Of a DNA stretch of 64,000 bases, positions 27,587 to 34,733 are shown in pieces. The stretch spans positions 227,035 to 291,034 of the forward strand of contig NZ_LMQW01000043.1 in NCBI RefSeq assembly GCF_001425485.1. Reading direction: 5' to 3'. The position numbers were made by a program, and so were the translations under genes. The notes below the pieces were generated by a model. The model was not told the origin of the DNA, searched no databases, and was given only the letters and a program-made list of their open reading frames with translations. Source of the stretch: Aureimonas sp. Leaf427 (GTDB taxonomy: Bacteria; Pseudomonadota; Alphaproteobacteria; Rhizobiales; Rhizobiaceae). Position 1 is the first letter of the stretch, and each line of letters opens with the position of its first letter.

Positions 27587-28639
27587 CTATCTCAAATCAA
27601 ACGGTCCTTCGTCAGGGCTCGTCGGTATCAGACCCACGCTCTGCACCTCGGGCTCGGCCGATTTCGGAAACGGAATCGCGAAGCTGACGAGAACCGGCGA
27701 ATGGTCGGACGCGGTCGCCTCCGGGCGCTTGGTGGACAGGACGACGATCTCGTTGGAAACGAGGACGTTGTCGATCGGCAGGCCAAGGCGCCGCCGAAGT
27801 CCGTCGGGCATGAAGGCCGGCGCATAGGTCGGCCCGATGCCGGCGACGACCCGCAGGGCGGCCGCCGCGGCATAGACGCGGATCGCGGCGGACCAAGGCG
27901 CGGCGTTGAAGTCGCCGCCGATGACGAGCGGTGTCGCCAATTTCCCGAGAGCGGGAGAAACGCGCTCGATCTGGCTCCATTGCCGGCCGGGATAGGGCCA
28001 GCGCAGGTGCTGCGCGCCCACCGTGACGGGATGGCCGTCGAAGTCCACGACGCGCGCCTCGAAACTGGCCTTCGGCTCGCAGACGGAGCGTACCCCTTCC
28101 ACGAACGGTCGTCGCGACAGGATCGCGACATCGCCCATCGCGTCGCCCGGCGAGCAGTAGGATTGATACGGGTAGCGGTCCGAAATCGTCTCGAAGGCGG
28201 TTTGCCAGGAGACCGTCATCTCCTGCAGCGTCACGACGTCCGGATCGAGATCGAGAATGCGACGGATCGCCTGCTGCTTGTCCTCGGTATCGTATCGAAG
28301 ATTCATCTGGAGCAGCGTGTAGCGCGGCATGCTCGCGGGCAGAACGCCTGCGGCTTCGCCTTGCGGCAGCACGAGCGGCAGCGTGGAGGAAAGGCCGAGA
28401 GCCGCCGCAAGGGCGGCTGCGAAGGCCGCGAGGAAGAAGCGGTGCAGGCTCAGCGCCAAGGCGAGCAGGACGAGGGCCGCGGCGAGGTGCGCGCGAAATT
28501 GCCCGAGCGTGTCCAGCAGCGGAACGCTCTCGCCGAAGAAGCCCGCCACGACGGCGAAGGCCGTGGCGAAGCCGGCCGCGACGAGCGCGGCGTCGAAGCG
28601 GCGCGCGCGAGGCGTCGCAGGTCTCGGCGGGGCGGCCAC
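27587..28639 (-). CDS. Membrane-anchored endonuclease/exonuclease/phosphatase-family protein
   Basis: A 350-residue protein with about three hydrophobic helices in the first 95 residues and an EEP domain beyond. The catalytic pattern is complete: QMNLRYDTED, the metal glutamate in TLQEMTVSW, LVIGGDFNAAPWS, PIDNVLVSN and ATASDHSPVLVSF. Family members cleave phosphodiesters in nucleic acids, lipids or nucleotides; with the domain placed after helices, it probably faces the periplasm. GTG 28639 starts two bases after the amn stop, so it is translationally coupled to AMP nucleosidase. Pairing with amn hints at a nucleotide or nucleic-acid salvage role, which is inference. Confidence 0.87.
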   Translation of the reverse strand: MAAPPRPATPRARRFDAALVAAGFATAFAVVAGFFGESVPLLDTLGQFRAHLAAALVLLALALSLHRFFLAAFAAALAAALGLSSTLPLVLPQGEAAGVLPASMPRYTLLQMNLRYDTEDKQQAIRRILDLDPDVVTLQEMTVSWQTAFETISDRYPYQSYCSPGDAMGDVAILSRRPFVEGVRSVCEPKASFEARVVDFDGHPVTVGAQHLRWPYPGRQWSQIERVSPALGKLATPLVIGGDFNAAPWSAAIRVYAAAAALRVVAGIGPTYAPAFMPDGLRRRLGLPIDNVLVSNEIVVLSTKRPEATASDHSPVLVSFAIPFPKSAEPEVQSVGLIPTSPDEGPFDLR

Positions 28640-28641
28640 GT

Positions 28642-30144
28642 CTACTGGAAGGCCGTTTCGAAGAAGGAGCGGAGCTTTCGCGAGTGCAGGCGCTCGGGCG
28701 CCATGCCGGCCAGCTTCTCCATCGCGCGGATGCCGATTCGCAGATGCTGCGAGACCTGTCGCTTGTAGAAGTCCGTCGCCATGCCCGGCAGCTTCAGCTC
28801 GCCATGCAGCGGCTTGTCGGAGACGCAGAGCAGCGTTCCATAGGGCACGCGGAACCGGAAGCCGTTGGCTGCGATCGTCGCCGATTCCATGTCGAGCGCG
28901 ACGGCGCGCGACTGCGACAGGCGCTCCACCGGCTCGGTCTGGTCGCGCAGCTCCCAGTTCCGGTTGTCGATCGTGGCGACCGTGCCCGTGCGCATGATCT
29001 TCTTCAGCTCGTAGCCGGAGAGGCCCGTGATCTCGGCCACCGCCTCCTCCAGCGCGATCTGCACCTCGGCGAGCGGCGGGATCGGCACCCAGACCGGAAG
29101 GTCGGCGTCGAGGACGTGATCCTCGCGCACATAGGCATGGGCAAGCACGTAGTCGCCGAGCTCCTGGCTGTTGCGCAGGCCGGCGCAGTGCCCGAGCATC
29201 AGCCAGGCATGGGGCCGGAGCACCGCGACGTGGTCGGTGATCGTCTTGGCGTTGGACGGGCCGACGCCGATATTGATCATGGTGATGCCCGACCCGTCCT
29301 CGCGGATCAGGTGATGGGCCGGCATCTGCGGCAGGCGCAGGGGAGCGAGCCCCCGCTCGGGCTCGGCCGCGCCGGACAGCGTCACGAGGTTTCCGGGCTC
29401 GACGAAGGACGTGTAGCCGCTATCGCCGCGCGCCATCAGCTCGCGCGCCATCATGGCAAATTCGTCGACATAGAACTGGTAGTTCGTGAAGAGGACGTAG
29501 TTCTGGAAATGAGCCGGGCTCGTGGCCGTGTAGTGCGCGAGGCGGTGCAGCGAATAGTCGATGCGCTGCGCCGTGAACGGGGCCAGCGGCAGCGGCTCGT
29601 CCGCGCCGGGGCGGAAGTTGCCGTTGACGATCCTATCGTCCGTCGAGGCGAGATCGGGCACGTCGAAAATGTCGCGTAAGGGCTTGTCCAGGCGCTCGGC
29701 GGCGGTGCCGTCGACATAGATGCCCTCGGGAAAGGCGAAGTGCAGCGGGATCGGCGTGTCGCCGTCGCCGATCGAGACCGGCTGGGCATGATTGCGGATC
29801 AGGAGCGCGATCTGCTCGGTCAGGTAGCCTTCGAAGAGATCGGGGCGCGTGATGTTGGCGGCATAGCGGCCGGGGCCCGGCACATGGCCGAAGGCGAGTC
29901 GCGAATCGACGCGGCCATGGCTGTCCGTCACGAGCGTGATCTGCGGATAGAAGGCCCGGTAGCGCTTCGACGTGTCGCCGCTTTCCAGCACCTCCTCGAA
30001 GCGCGTGGACAGAAAGCCGACGGCGCGATCGTAGAGCCAGCGAAGCTCGGCCACGGCCGCTTCGGCATCATCGAAGAGGCGGCCGGGCGTCGGCTCCGGC
30101 GTGATGAAATGGGGGGTGATCCTGGCCTGGAAGAGCTCCGTCAT
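28642..30144 (-). CDS. amn: AMP nucleosidase
   Basis: Hydrolyses AMP to adenine and ribose 5-phosphate, adjusting adenylate pools and feeding purine salvage. The 500-residue protein has the N-terminal Amn-specific regulatory domain (MTELFQARITPHFITPEP to about residue 190) and a C-terminal nucleoside-phosphorylase fold with ITMINIGVGPSNAKTITDHVAVLRP (given in part), LMLGHCAGLRNSQELGDYVL and the purine-site region AVALDMESATIAANGFRFR. Length equals that of characterised bacterial Amn. ATG 30144 is the natural start. First gene of a two-gene operon with the EEP hydrolase. Confidence 0.96.
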   Translation of the reverse strand: MTELFQARITPHFITPEPTPGRLFDDAEAAVAELRWLYDRAVGFLSTRFEEVLESGDTSKRYRAFYPQITLVTDSHGRVDSRLAFGHVPGPGRYAANITRPDLFEGYLTEQIALLIRNHAQPVSIGDGDTPIPLHFAFPEGIYVDGTAAERLDKPLRDIFDVPDLASTDDRIVNGNFRPGADEPLPLAPFTAQRIDYSLHRLAHYTATSPAHFQNYVLFTNYQFYVDEFAMMARELMARGDSGYTSFVEPGNLVTLSGAAEPERGLAPLRLPQMPAHHLIREDGSGITMINIGVGPSNAKTITDHVAVLRPHAWLMLGHCAGLRNSQELGDYVLAHAYVREDHVLDADLPVWVPIPPLAEVQIALEEAVAEITGLSGYELKKIMRTGTVATIDNRNWELRDQTEPVERLSQSRAVALDMESATIAANGFRFRVPYGTLLCVSDKPLHGELKLPGMATDFYKRQVSQHLRIGIRAMEKLAGMAPERLHSRKLRSFFETAFQ

Positions 30145-30233
30145 CGCTCTTCCTTAATCGCCCCCGACGACCAGAGGAAGACGGCGGAGCGAAAACCCGC
30201 GCTTCACTCCAACAAGGAATAGGCGGCGCCCGG

Positions 30234-30386
30234 TCAGCGTCCCGCGCAGACCAGACCCTGGTCGAGACAGGATGTACCCGACGGCGCGAAGGAGGCATGC
30301 GAGGGCCGCGTCGATTCGACGAGCCCGGCCATGGACACGGCGAAGAGGGCGAACAGCGTGGCGACGACAGTCAGGCGGGCGATCAT
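30234..30386 (-). CDS. Small secreted cysteine-containing peptide, 50 residues
   Basis: A short gene supported by an excellent ribosome-binding site: GGAGG at 30395-30399 (minus strand), eight bases before ATG 30386. The product MIARLTVVATLFALFAVSMA is a signal peptide or anchor; the remainder, about 30 residues, is small and ends with two cysteines nine apart in CLDQGLVCAGR before TGA. Two cysteines in a short exported tail suggest a disulfide loop. No family is recognised. It lies between amn (same strand, downstream) and the divergent GST, in an otherwise empty gap. Real expression is not proven, but site, signal and clean stop make it likely. Confidence 0.6.
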   Translation of the reverse strand: MIARLTVVATLFALFAVSMAGLVESTRPSHASFAPSGTSCLDQGLVCAGR

Positions 30387-30557
30387 CGGGAAAACCTCCG
30401 TGCGAGCGCCGCCATTTTACGAGGGCAAGATGATCCCAGGCTGACGCGGCCGTTCAGCCGCCGTTCGAAATCCTGAACGATGCGTAAACGGCATTCGGCT
30501 GGCGTCCACGCCGCGGAACGCTAGATTCCGTCGCCCCGCCGATCAGGAGAAACCCAC

Positions 30558-31262
30558 ATGACCGAGCAGACCCAGCCGATCGAACTCCACTATTGGCCGA
30601 CGCCCAACGGCTGGAAGATCTCCATCATGCTGGAGGAGCTCGGCGTTCCCTACGATGTCCGATACGTCAATATCGGCACGGGCGAGCAATTCGAGCCGGC
30701 TTTCCTCAAGATCGCGCCGAACAACCGGATGCCGGCCATCGTCGACCCGGAAGGGCCGGGCGGCCAGCCGATTTCGGTCTTCGAATCCGGCGCCATCCTG
30801 CAATATCTCGGCCGCAAGTTCGGACGGTTCTACCCGGGCGACGAGCGGGCACGCGTCGCGGTGGACGAGTGGCTGTTCTGGCAGATGGGCGGGCTCGGGC
30901 CGATGGCCGGACAGGCGCATCACTTCCGCCAATATGCGCCGGAGAAGATCGCCTACGGCATCAACCGCTATACGAACGAGGTGAACCGCCTCTACGGCGT
31001 GATGAACCGGCGGCTCGAAGCCAACGCCTATCTCGGCGGCGCCGAATATTCGATCGCGGACATGGCAGCCTTCGGCTGGATCGTGCCCCACGAGAACCAG
31101 GGCCAGAACCTCGACGACACGCCGCATCTTAAGCGCTGGTTCGAGGCAGTGAAGGCCCGCCCCGCCGTGGAGCGCGGATTGGCGGTCGGCCGGGATTATC
31201 GGAAGAACATCGCCGAGGACAAGGACGCTCAGGCCATCCTGTTCAACCAGCGCGCACGTTGA
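30558..31262 (+). CDS. Glutathione S-transferase, YfcG/YghU (Ure2p-like) group
   Basis: Glutathione-dependent disulfide oxidoreductase or transferase of 234 residues. The N-terminal thioredoxin-like domain shows HYWPTPNGWKISIMLEELGV, the asparagine-containing signature of the nu-class YfcG/YghU enzymes, then APNNRMPAIVDPEG (cis-proline loop) and VFESGAILQYLGRKFG (glutathione site). The C-terminal helical domain holds EYSIADMAAFGWI, the N-capping box. Members act as peroxidases or disulfide-bond reductases. It has its own promoter region shared with the divergent small peptide gene and ends before a strong terminator. Confidence 0.92.
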   Translation: MTEQTQPIELHYWPTPNGWKISIMLEELGVPYDVRYVNIGTGEQFEPAFLKIAPNNRMPAIVDPEGPGGQPISVFESGAILQYLGRKFGRFYPGDERARVAVDEWLFWQMGGLGPMAGQAHHFRQYAPEKIAYGINRYTNEVNRLYGVMNRRLEANAYLGGAEYSIADMAAFGWIVPHENQGQNLDDTPHLKRWFEAVKARPAVERGLAVGRDYRKNIAEDKDAQAILFNQRAR

Positions 31263-31333
31263 ACGCCGGGCCCGTCGCCCTCGCCATGAGGGGGCGACGG
31301 ACCGCGTTTTCTCGATCGGCCGAGCGCCGACGC

Positions 31334-31373
31334 GGCTCCACGGCCGTCTCGACGGGAACGTGGAGCCTCTTTT
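31334..31373 (+). terminator. Rho-independent terminator after the GST gene
   Basis: Arms GGCTCCACG (31334-31342) and CGTGGAGCC (31359-31367) enclose an inner CCGTC/GACGG pairing and are followed by TCTTTT. A weaker hairpin lies just before it (arms CCGTCGCCC 31272-31280 and GGGCGACGG 31292-31300). The region separates GST from the convergent DUF2147 gene. Confidence 0.88.
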
Positions 31374-31391
31374 ACCGGATCGTGGTGGTTT

Positions 31392-31730
31392 TTACTGCTT
31401 CTTCCAGGTCTGCGTCTTGCAGAAGACCTTCAGAGCGCAGCCGGTCAGCTTCAAGGAGGCGCCGTTCACTTCGGCGCTGCCGGCATAGGTCCTGTCGGCT
31501 TCGGGGTCGGTGATCTCGCCGGAATAGGAGCCGCCGGTGCCGCTCATTTTGCCGATCTGCTTGCCCTTGAACTTGCCGGTCACGATCGTGATGCAGTAGG
31601 CGCCGCCGCAAGAGGCGATGTTCGCCGTCTCGCCGCTCGCCGTGGTCCAGGCGCCGGCGACCGGCTCCGCCGCCTGCGCGCCGATCAGGCCGGCCAGAAC
31701 CAAGCCGGCGGCCATCGAAAATCGTCTCAT
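31392..31730 (-). CDS. Periplasmic DUF2147 protein
   Basis: A 112-residue exported protein. MRRFSMAAGLVLAGLIGAQA is a signal peptide cleaved before AEPVAGAW. The mature domain of about 90 residues has the DUF2147 (COG4731) pattern: a GxWTT start, an internal CGGAYC pair, FKGKQIGKM and a final GCALKVFCKTQTWKK, giving four cysteines that could form two disulfides. The family is lipocalin-like in appearance and of unknown function. The start at 31730 has GGGAG upstream; the frame is open further but without signal-peptide logic. It stands alone, converging on GST. Confidence 0.85.
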   Translation of the reverse strand: MRRFSMAAGLVLAGLIGAQAAEPVAGAWTTASGETANIASCGGAYCITIVTGKFKGKQIGKMSGTGGSYSGEITDPEADRTYAGSAEVNGASLKLTGCALKVFCKTQTWKKQ

Positions 31731-32168
31731 CCCACGCTCCCATGTCGATAAGGGCGGCAGCTTGGCTGCTCTATCTTCCCTTAACGTAAGCGTAATCCCA
31801 CCATCCGGGGAATCCAAGCGCAAAGATGGGATTTCGCGATGGATCGCCGCGTGAATCTCGCCCGGATCTCTGCGCACTGGCAGAGTTTCCCGCGGTCTCG
31901 ACGTCGCAGCCTATCGCTCGAATGGTTAGACGTGGTTTCCGAGGTGTTGAGGGCCGGTTTGCTGAATCAAAACTTGCAACTCTGCCAAAGCCTGGAGTTG
32001 TGGGCCTTTCGGCGAGCGTTTGCCGAAGTCTTACCGAACTCTCTCCAAGGTGTTTAGCGCAAATTAGCCTTGCATTTTAGCGAGTTGTTGAAAGGCTCAG
32101 GGCACTCTCAGGTCATCGAAACAGAGCCGGCGACGCTGCCGGCCCGAAACCGGAAGGACCTTAAGTCC
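31731..32168. other. Intergenic region with lower GC, no supported gene
   Basis: About 440 bp between the divergent DUF2147 and Sel1-like genes. Base composition is less GC-rich than the neighbours. A 72-codon frame at 31839-32057 exists but its codon use is unlike the surrounding genes, so I do not call it. Promoters for both flanking genes must lie here; no clear consensus is visible. Confidence 0.4.
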
Positions 32169-32444
32169 ATGGCACGCTTCGAACTCCTCGACCCCGAAAT
32201 GGCCACCGCCGGCTCCACCTCCGGTTCGGCGTCCGGCGACATCCTCTTCGAGATGGGCCTTCGCTGCGCCTCCGGGCGCAACGGCAAGATCGACCTCGTT
32301 TCCGCGCACATGTACTTCAATCTCGCCGACCGCAACGGGGCGGAAGACGCCGCCTATCACCGCCAGGAAGTCGCCTCCCAGATGACGAAGTCCGACGTCG
32401 CCAAGGCCCTGCGCGCCGCCCGCGACTGGCTGACGCTTCACTGA
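32169..32444 (+). CDS. Small Sel1-like repeat protein
   Basis: A 91-residue cytoplasmic protein starting MARFELLDPEMATAGS. After a variable glycine/serine segment comes one Sel1-like helical repeat: DILFEMGLRCASGRNGKIDLVSAHMYFNLADRNG (given in part) and then HRQEVASQMTKSDVAKALRAARDWL. This layout, a single Sel1-like unit behind RFELLDP, is shared by a group of small alphaproteobacterial proteins (from memory). It likely mediates a protein contact; no enzymatic motif is present. The ATG at 32169 is chosen over earlier in-frame codons because the conserved N-terminus begins there. It converges on the aminotransferase gene. Confidence 0.78.
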   Translation: MARFELLDPEMATAGSTSGSASGDILFEMGLRCASGRNGKIDLVSAHMYFNLADRNGAEDAAYHRQEVASQMTKSDVAKALRAARDWLTLH

Positions 32445-32454
32445 GCCGTCTCGA

Positions 32455-33570
32455 TCAGAGGTCCGAGATCGTCTCGATCAGTGCCGTGCGGAAGAGCGAG
32501 AGGTCAGCCTCGCGCCCGACGGTCACCCGGATCAGCCGATCCAGCGGCGCCACCATCGGCTTGCGGATGAAGACTCCGCGCCGGATCACGCCCTCCAGCA
32601 CCGAAGCGGCATAGGCGCCGTCCCGCCCGCAATCGATCGCGACGAAGTTCGTCGCCGATGGCAGCGCCCGAAATCCCGCTTCCTCCGCGATGCTCCCCAG
32701 ATGGAGTCGCGCCTCGCCGATCTGCCGGAGCGTTTCCCGAAGATAGGCCCCGTCCTTCAAAGCCGCGACCGCGCCGGCCTGCGCCATGCGCGAGACGCCG
32801 AAGTGATTGCGCACCTTGTCGAAGGCCGCGACCGTTTCCGGCCGGCCGAAGACGAAACCGACCCGCACGCCCGCCATGCCATAAGCCTTGGAGAAGGTGC
32901 GGAAACGCAGGACGTTCGCCCGAAGGAACGAGGCGGGCGGCAGCACGCCCTCCGGCGCCATGTCGCCATAGGCTTCGTCGAGCACGAGGATCGTCTCCTC
33001 GGGCAGGGCGTCCGCGAAGGCCATGACCGCGTCCGCCCCATGCCAGGAACCCGTCGGATTGTCGGGATTGGCGAGATAGATCAGCTTCGGCTTCAGCTGC
33101 TGCGCCGCATCCAGCAACGCGGCCAGATCCTCGCTGTCGTCCCGGTAGGGCACGGTGTGGAGAACGCCGCCGCGCCCCGCGACATGGAAGTTGAAGGTCG
33201 GGTAGGCGCCGAGCGAGGTCAGGACCGCATCGCCCGGACCGACCGCGAGATGCACGAGATTGCCGAGCAGCCCGTCGATCCCTTCGCCCACCGCGATATG
33301 ATCGGCTTCGAGCCCGAGATGCTCGGCCAGCGCCGCTTTCAAAGCACCGAGTTCCGGATCGCCGTAGGCCCAACTTTCCCCGGCCGCGCGCGCCATCGCC
33401 TCGACGACACGAGGCGAGGGGCCGAAGACGCTCTCGTTCGCCCCGAGCCGAGCCTTGAAGGCCACGCCCATGCGCCGTTCGAGAGCTTCTGGCCCGACGA
33501 AGGGCACGGTCGCCGGCAGCGAGCGCGCCAGAGGCGTGAACAGAGCGGGGCCTTGATTGGTCGGCGTCAT
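32455..33570 (-). CDS. PLP-dependent aminotransferase, HisC-like
   Basis: Class I/II aminotransferase of 371 residues resembling histidinol-phosphate aminotransferase. It shows KARLGANESVFGPSP near the N-terminus, the IYLANPDNPTGS loop, the DEAYGDM aspartate/tyrosine pair that binds the PLP ring, the Schiff-base lysine in RTFSKAYGMAGVRVGF, and the phosphate/carboxylate arginine in RLIRVTVG. Substrate may be histidinol phosphate or an aromatic amino acid; there are no histidine-biosynthesis neighbours, so a paralogue with broader specificity is equally likely. Its ATG overlaps the stop of the gamma carbonic anhydrase gene (ATGA). Confidence 0.9.
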   Translation of the reverse strand: MTPTNQGPALFTPLARSLPATVPFVGPEALERRMGVAFKARLGANESVFGPSPRVVEAMARAAGESWAYGDPELGALKAALAEHLGLEADHIAVGEGIDGLLGNLVHLAVGPGDAVLTSLGAYPTFNFHVAGRGGVLHTVPYRDDSEDLAALLDAAQQLKPKLIYLANPDNPTGSWHGADAVMAFADALPEETILVLDEAYGDMAPEGVLPPASFLRANVLRFRTFSKAYGMAGVRVGFVFGRPETVAAFDKVRNHFGVSRMAQAGAVAALKDGAYLRETLRQIGEARLHLGSIAEEAGFRALPSATNFVAIDCGRDGAYAASVLEGVIRRGVFIRKPMVAPLDRLIRVTVGREADLSLFRTALIETISDL

Positions 33571-34106
33571 GACGCGGGATCGATTCGCTTCAGCCCCGTC
33601 GCGAAACGTCTGGCATTCTCGACGTAATGCGCCGCCGAGACCTTGAGGGCGCCTCGCGCGGCCTCGTCCAACTCGCGCACCGGCTTTGCCGGCGAGCCGA
33701 CGATGAGCGATCCCGGAGCGAAGACCTTGCCCTCCGTCACCAGCGCGTTCGCGCCGACGATGGAATCGCGCCCGATCCGGGCGCCGTTCAGGATTGTCGC
33801 GCCCATGCCGACGAGGACGTTCTCCTCGATCGTGCAGCCATGGACGATCGCGCCGTGTCCGATCGTGCAGCCGGCGCCGATCGAGAGCGGCGAGCCGGGA
33901 TCGCTGTGGAGCACCGCATTGTCCTGGATATTGGTGTCGTCGCCGATCTCGATCGTCTCGTTGTCGCCGCGCAGGACCGCGCCGAACCAGATTCCGACGT
34001 TTCGGCCCAGCCGAACCCGCCCGATGACCCGCGCCCCATCCGCCACGAAGGCGCTGCCGTCCGCGGGAAGTTCGGGCGCCTGCCCGTCGAGTTCATAGAG
34101 AGCCAT
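33567..34106 (-). CDS. Gamma-carbonic anhydrase-family protein
   Basis: Left-handed beta-helix protein of 179 residues, probably a zinc trimer. Hexapeptide repeats run from about residue 20 to 140: VIGRVRLGRNVGIWFGAVLRGDNE (given in part), IGDDTNIQDNAVLHSD, IGAGCTIGHGAIVHGCTIEENVLVGMGA. The three histidines in VLHSD, GHGAI and VHGCT match the metal ligands of the Cam/YrdA group. Bicarbonate activity is not assured. I use ATG 34106, which has GAGG six bases upstream; ATG 34112 is too close to that site. It is first in a two-gene operon with the HisC-like aminotransferase. Confidence 0.92.
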   Translation of the reverse strand: MALYELDGQAPELPADGSAFVADGARVIGRVRLGRNVGIWFGAVLRGDNETIEIGDDTNIQDNAVLHSDPGSPLSIGAGCTIGHGAIVHGCTIEENVLVGMGATILNGARIGRDSIVGANALVTEGKVFAPGSLIVGSPAKPVRELDEAARGALKVSAAHYVENARRFATGLKRIDPAS

Positions 34107-34476
34107 GCGCATCCTCGTTTCGGGCGGCGAGATTGCTTCACCGACCGGGGGGAATCAAGGCAGGTCCGATGGCGTCGGGCCGGTTGCCATGAATGCTCCG
34201 ATCGGCGAGCGACCGCTGCGGGATGCGCCTCTCTATTCCACGAGCGAGCGTCGCCGAGCGCGCTTGCCGCTTGGCCTACACGCGGACGTCCGACCATCGG
34301 CGCCCGCACGGCGCCTGTCTTCATGTCGCCGGGTTTCCGCCACGCTCGCCCGTCGCATCGTGCGATTCCGGATGCTTGATTCGAAATTCACGGCGCCCCA
34401 CCCTCGCCATGCGCTCGTCGAAATCTCTCCGGAACGCACCCGATTGAGGCCACAAACGCCGGGAATTCAGCCTCGG

Positions 34477-34492
34477 TTAAGCCTCGATTAAC
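34477..34492 (+). promoter_or_regulatory. CtrA-type binding site upstream of the porin
   Basis: TTAA at 34477-34480, seven bases, then TTAAC at 34488-34492: an exact match to the full CtrA consensus TTAA-N7-TTAAC. It is about 240 bp upstream of the porin ATG. Confidence 0.6.
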
Positions 34493-34497
34493 GAAGG

Positions 34498-34511
34498 TTA
34501 CCGGACGGTAA
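34498..34511. promoter_or_regulatory. Palindrome next to the CtrA box
   Basis: Perfect inverted repeat TTACCG-GA-CGGTAA, six bases after the CtrA-type box. Possibly a regulator operator; the protein that would bind is unknown. Confidence 0.4.
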
Positions 34512-34733
34512 ATAGAAACGTGTCATTCCAGTCACACGGGTGTGTCCAAACCGCTCTCAGGGCCCCGAACCCGTGTTTCAGCGATTGCGTCGGAGGCAGG
34601 GCTCGATAAAGGTGGCGTCAGAAAGAACGCGGTCAGTGCTTCGGGCTTTCGACGCAGGGGATGGGGCAGGGAAGGCTTTGCCCTTCATAACAAGGCCCAA
34701 CCCTAACCTATTAACTTGACTGGAGGTCAGGAC

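Larger units (their letters stand above)
34107..34733 (+). other. Long regulatory region upstream of the porin
   Basis: About 630 bp without a supported gene. The part near the porin is less GC-rich and holds a perfect CtrA-type box (34477-34492), an adjacent palindrome (34498-34511) and a short CACAC/GTGTG inverted repeat (34533-34544). GANTC sites occur at 34152, 34364 and 34378. Porin translation is preceded by a strong TGGAGG (about 34720-34725). The exact promoter could not be placed. Confidence 0.5.

Noticed and set aside
31839-32057. A 72-codon plus-strand frame in the low-GC gap upstream of the Sel1-like gene
   Set aside because: Codon use does not resemble the surrounding genes, no family motif is seen, and the ribosome-binding site is weak.
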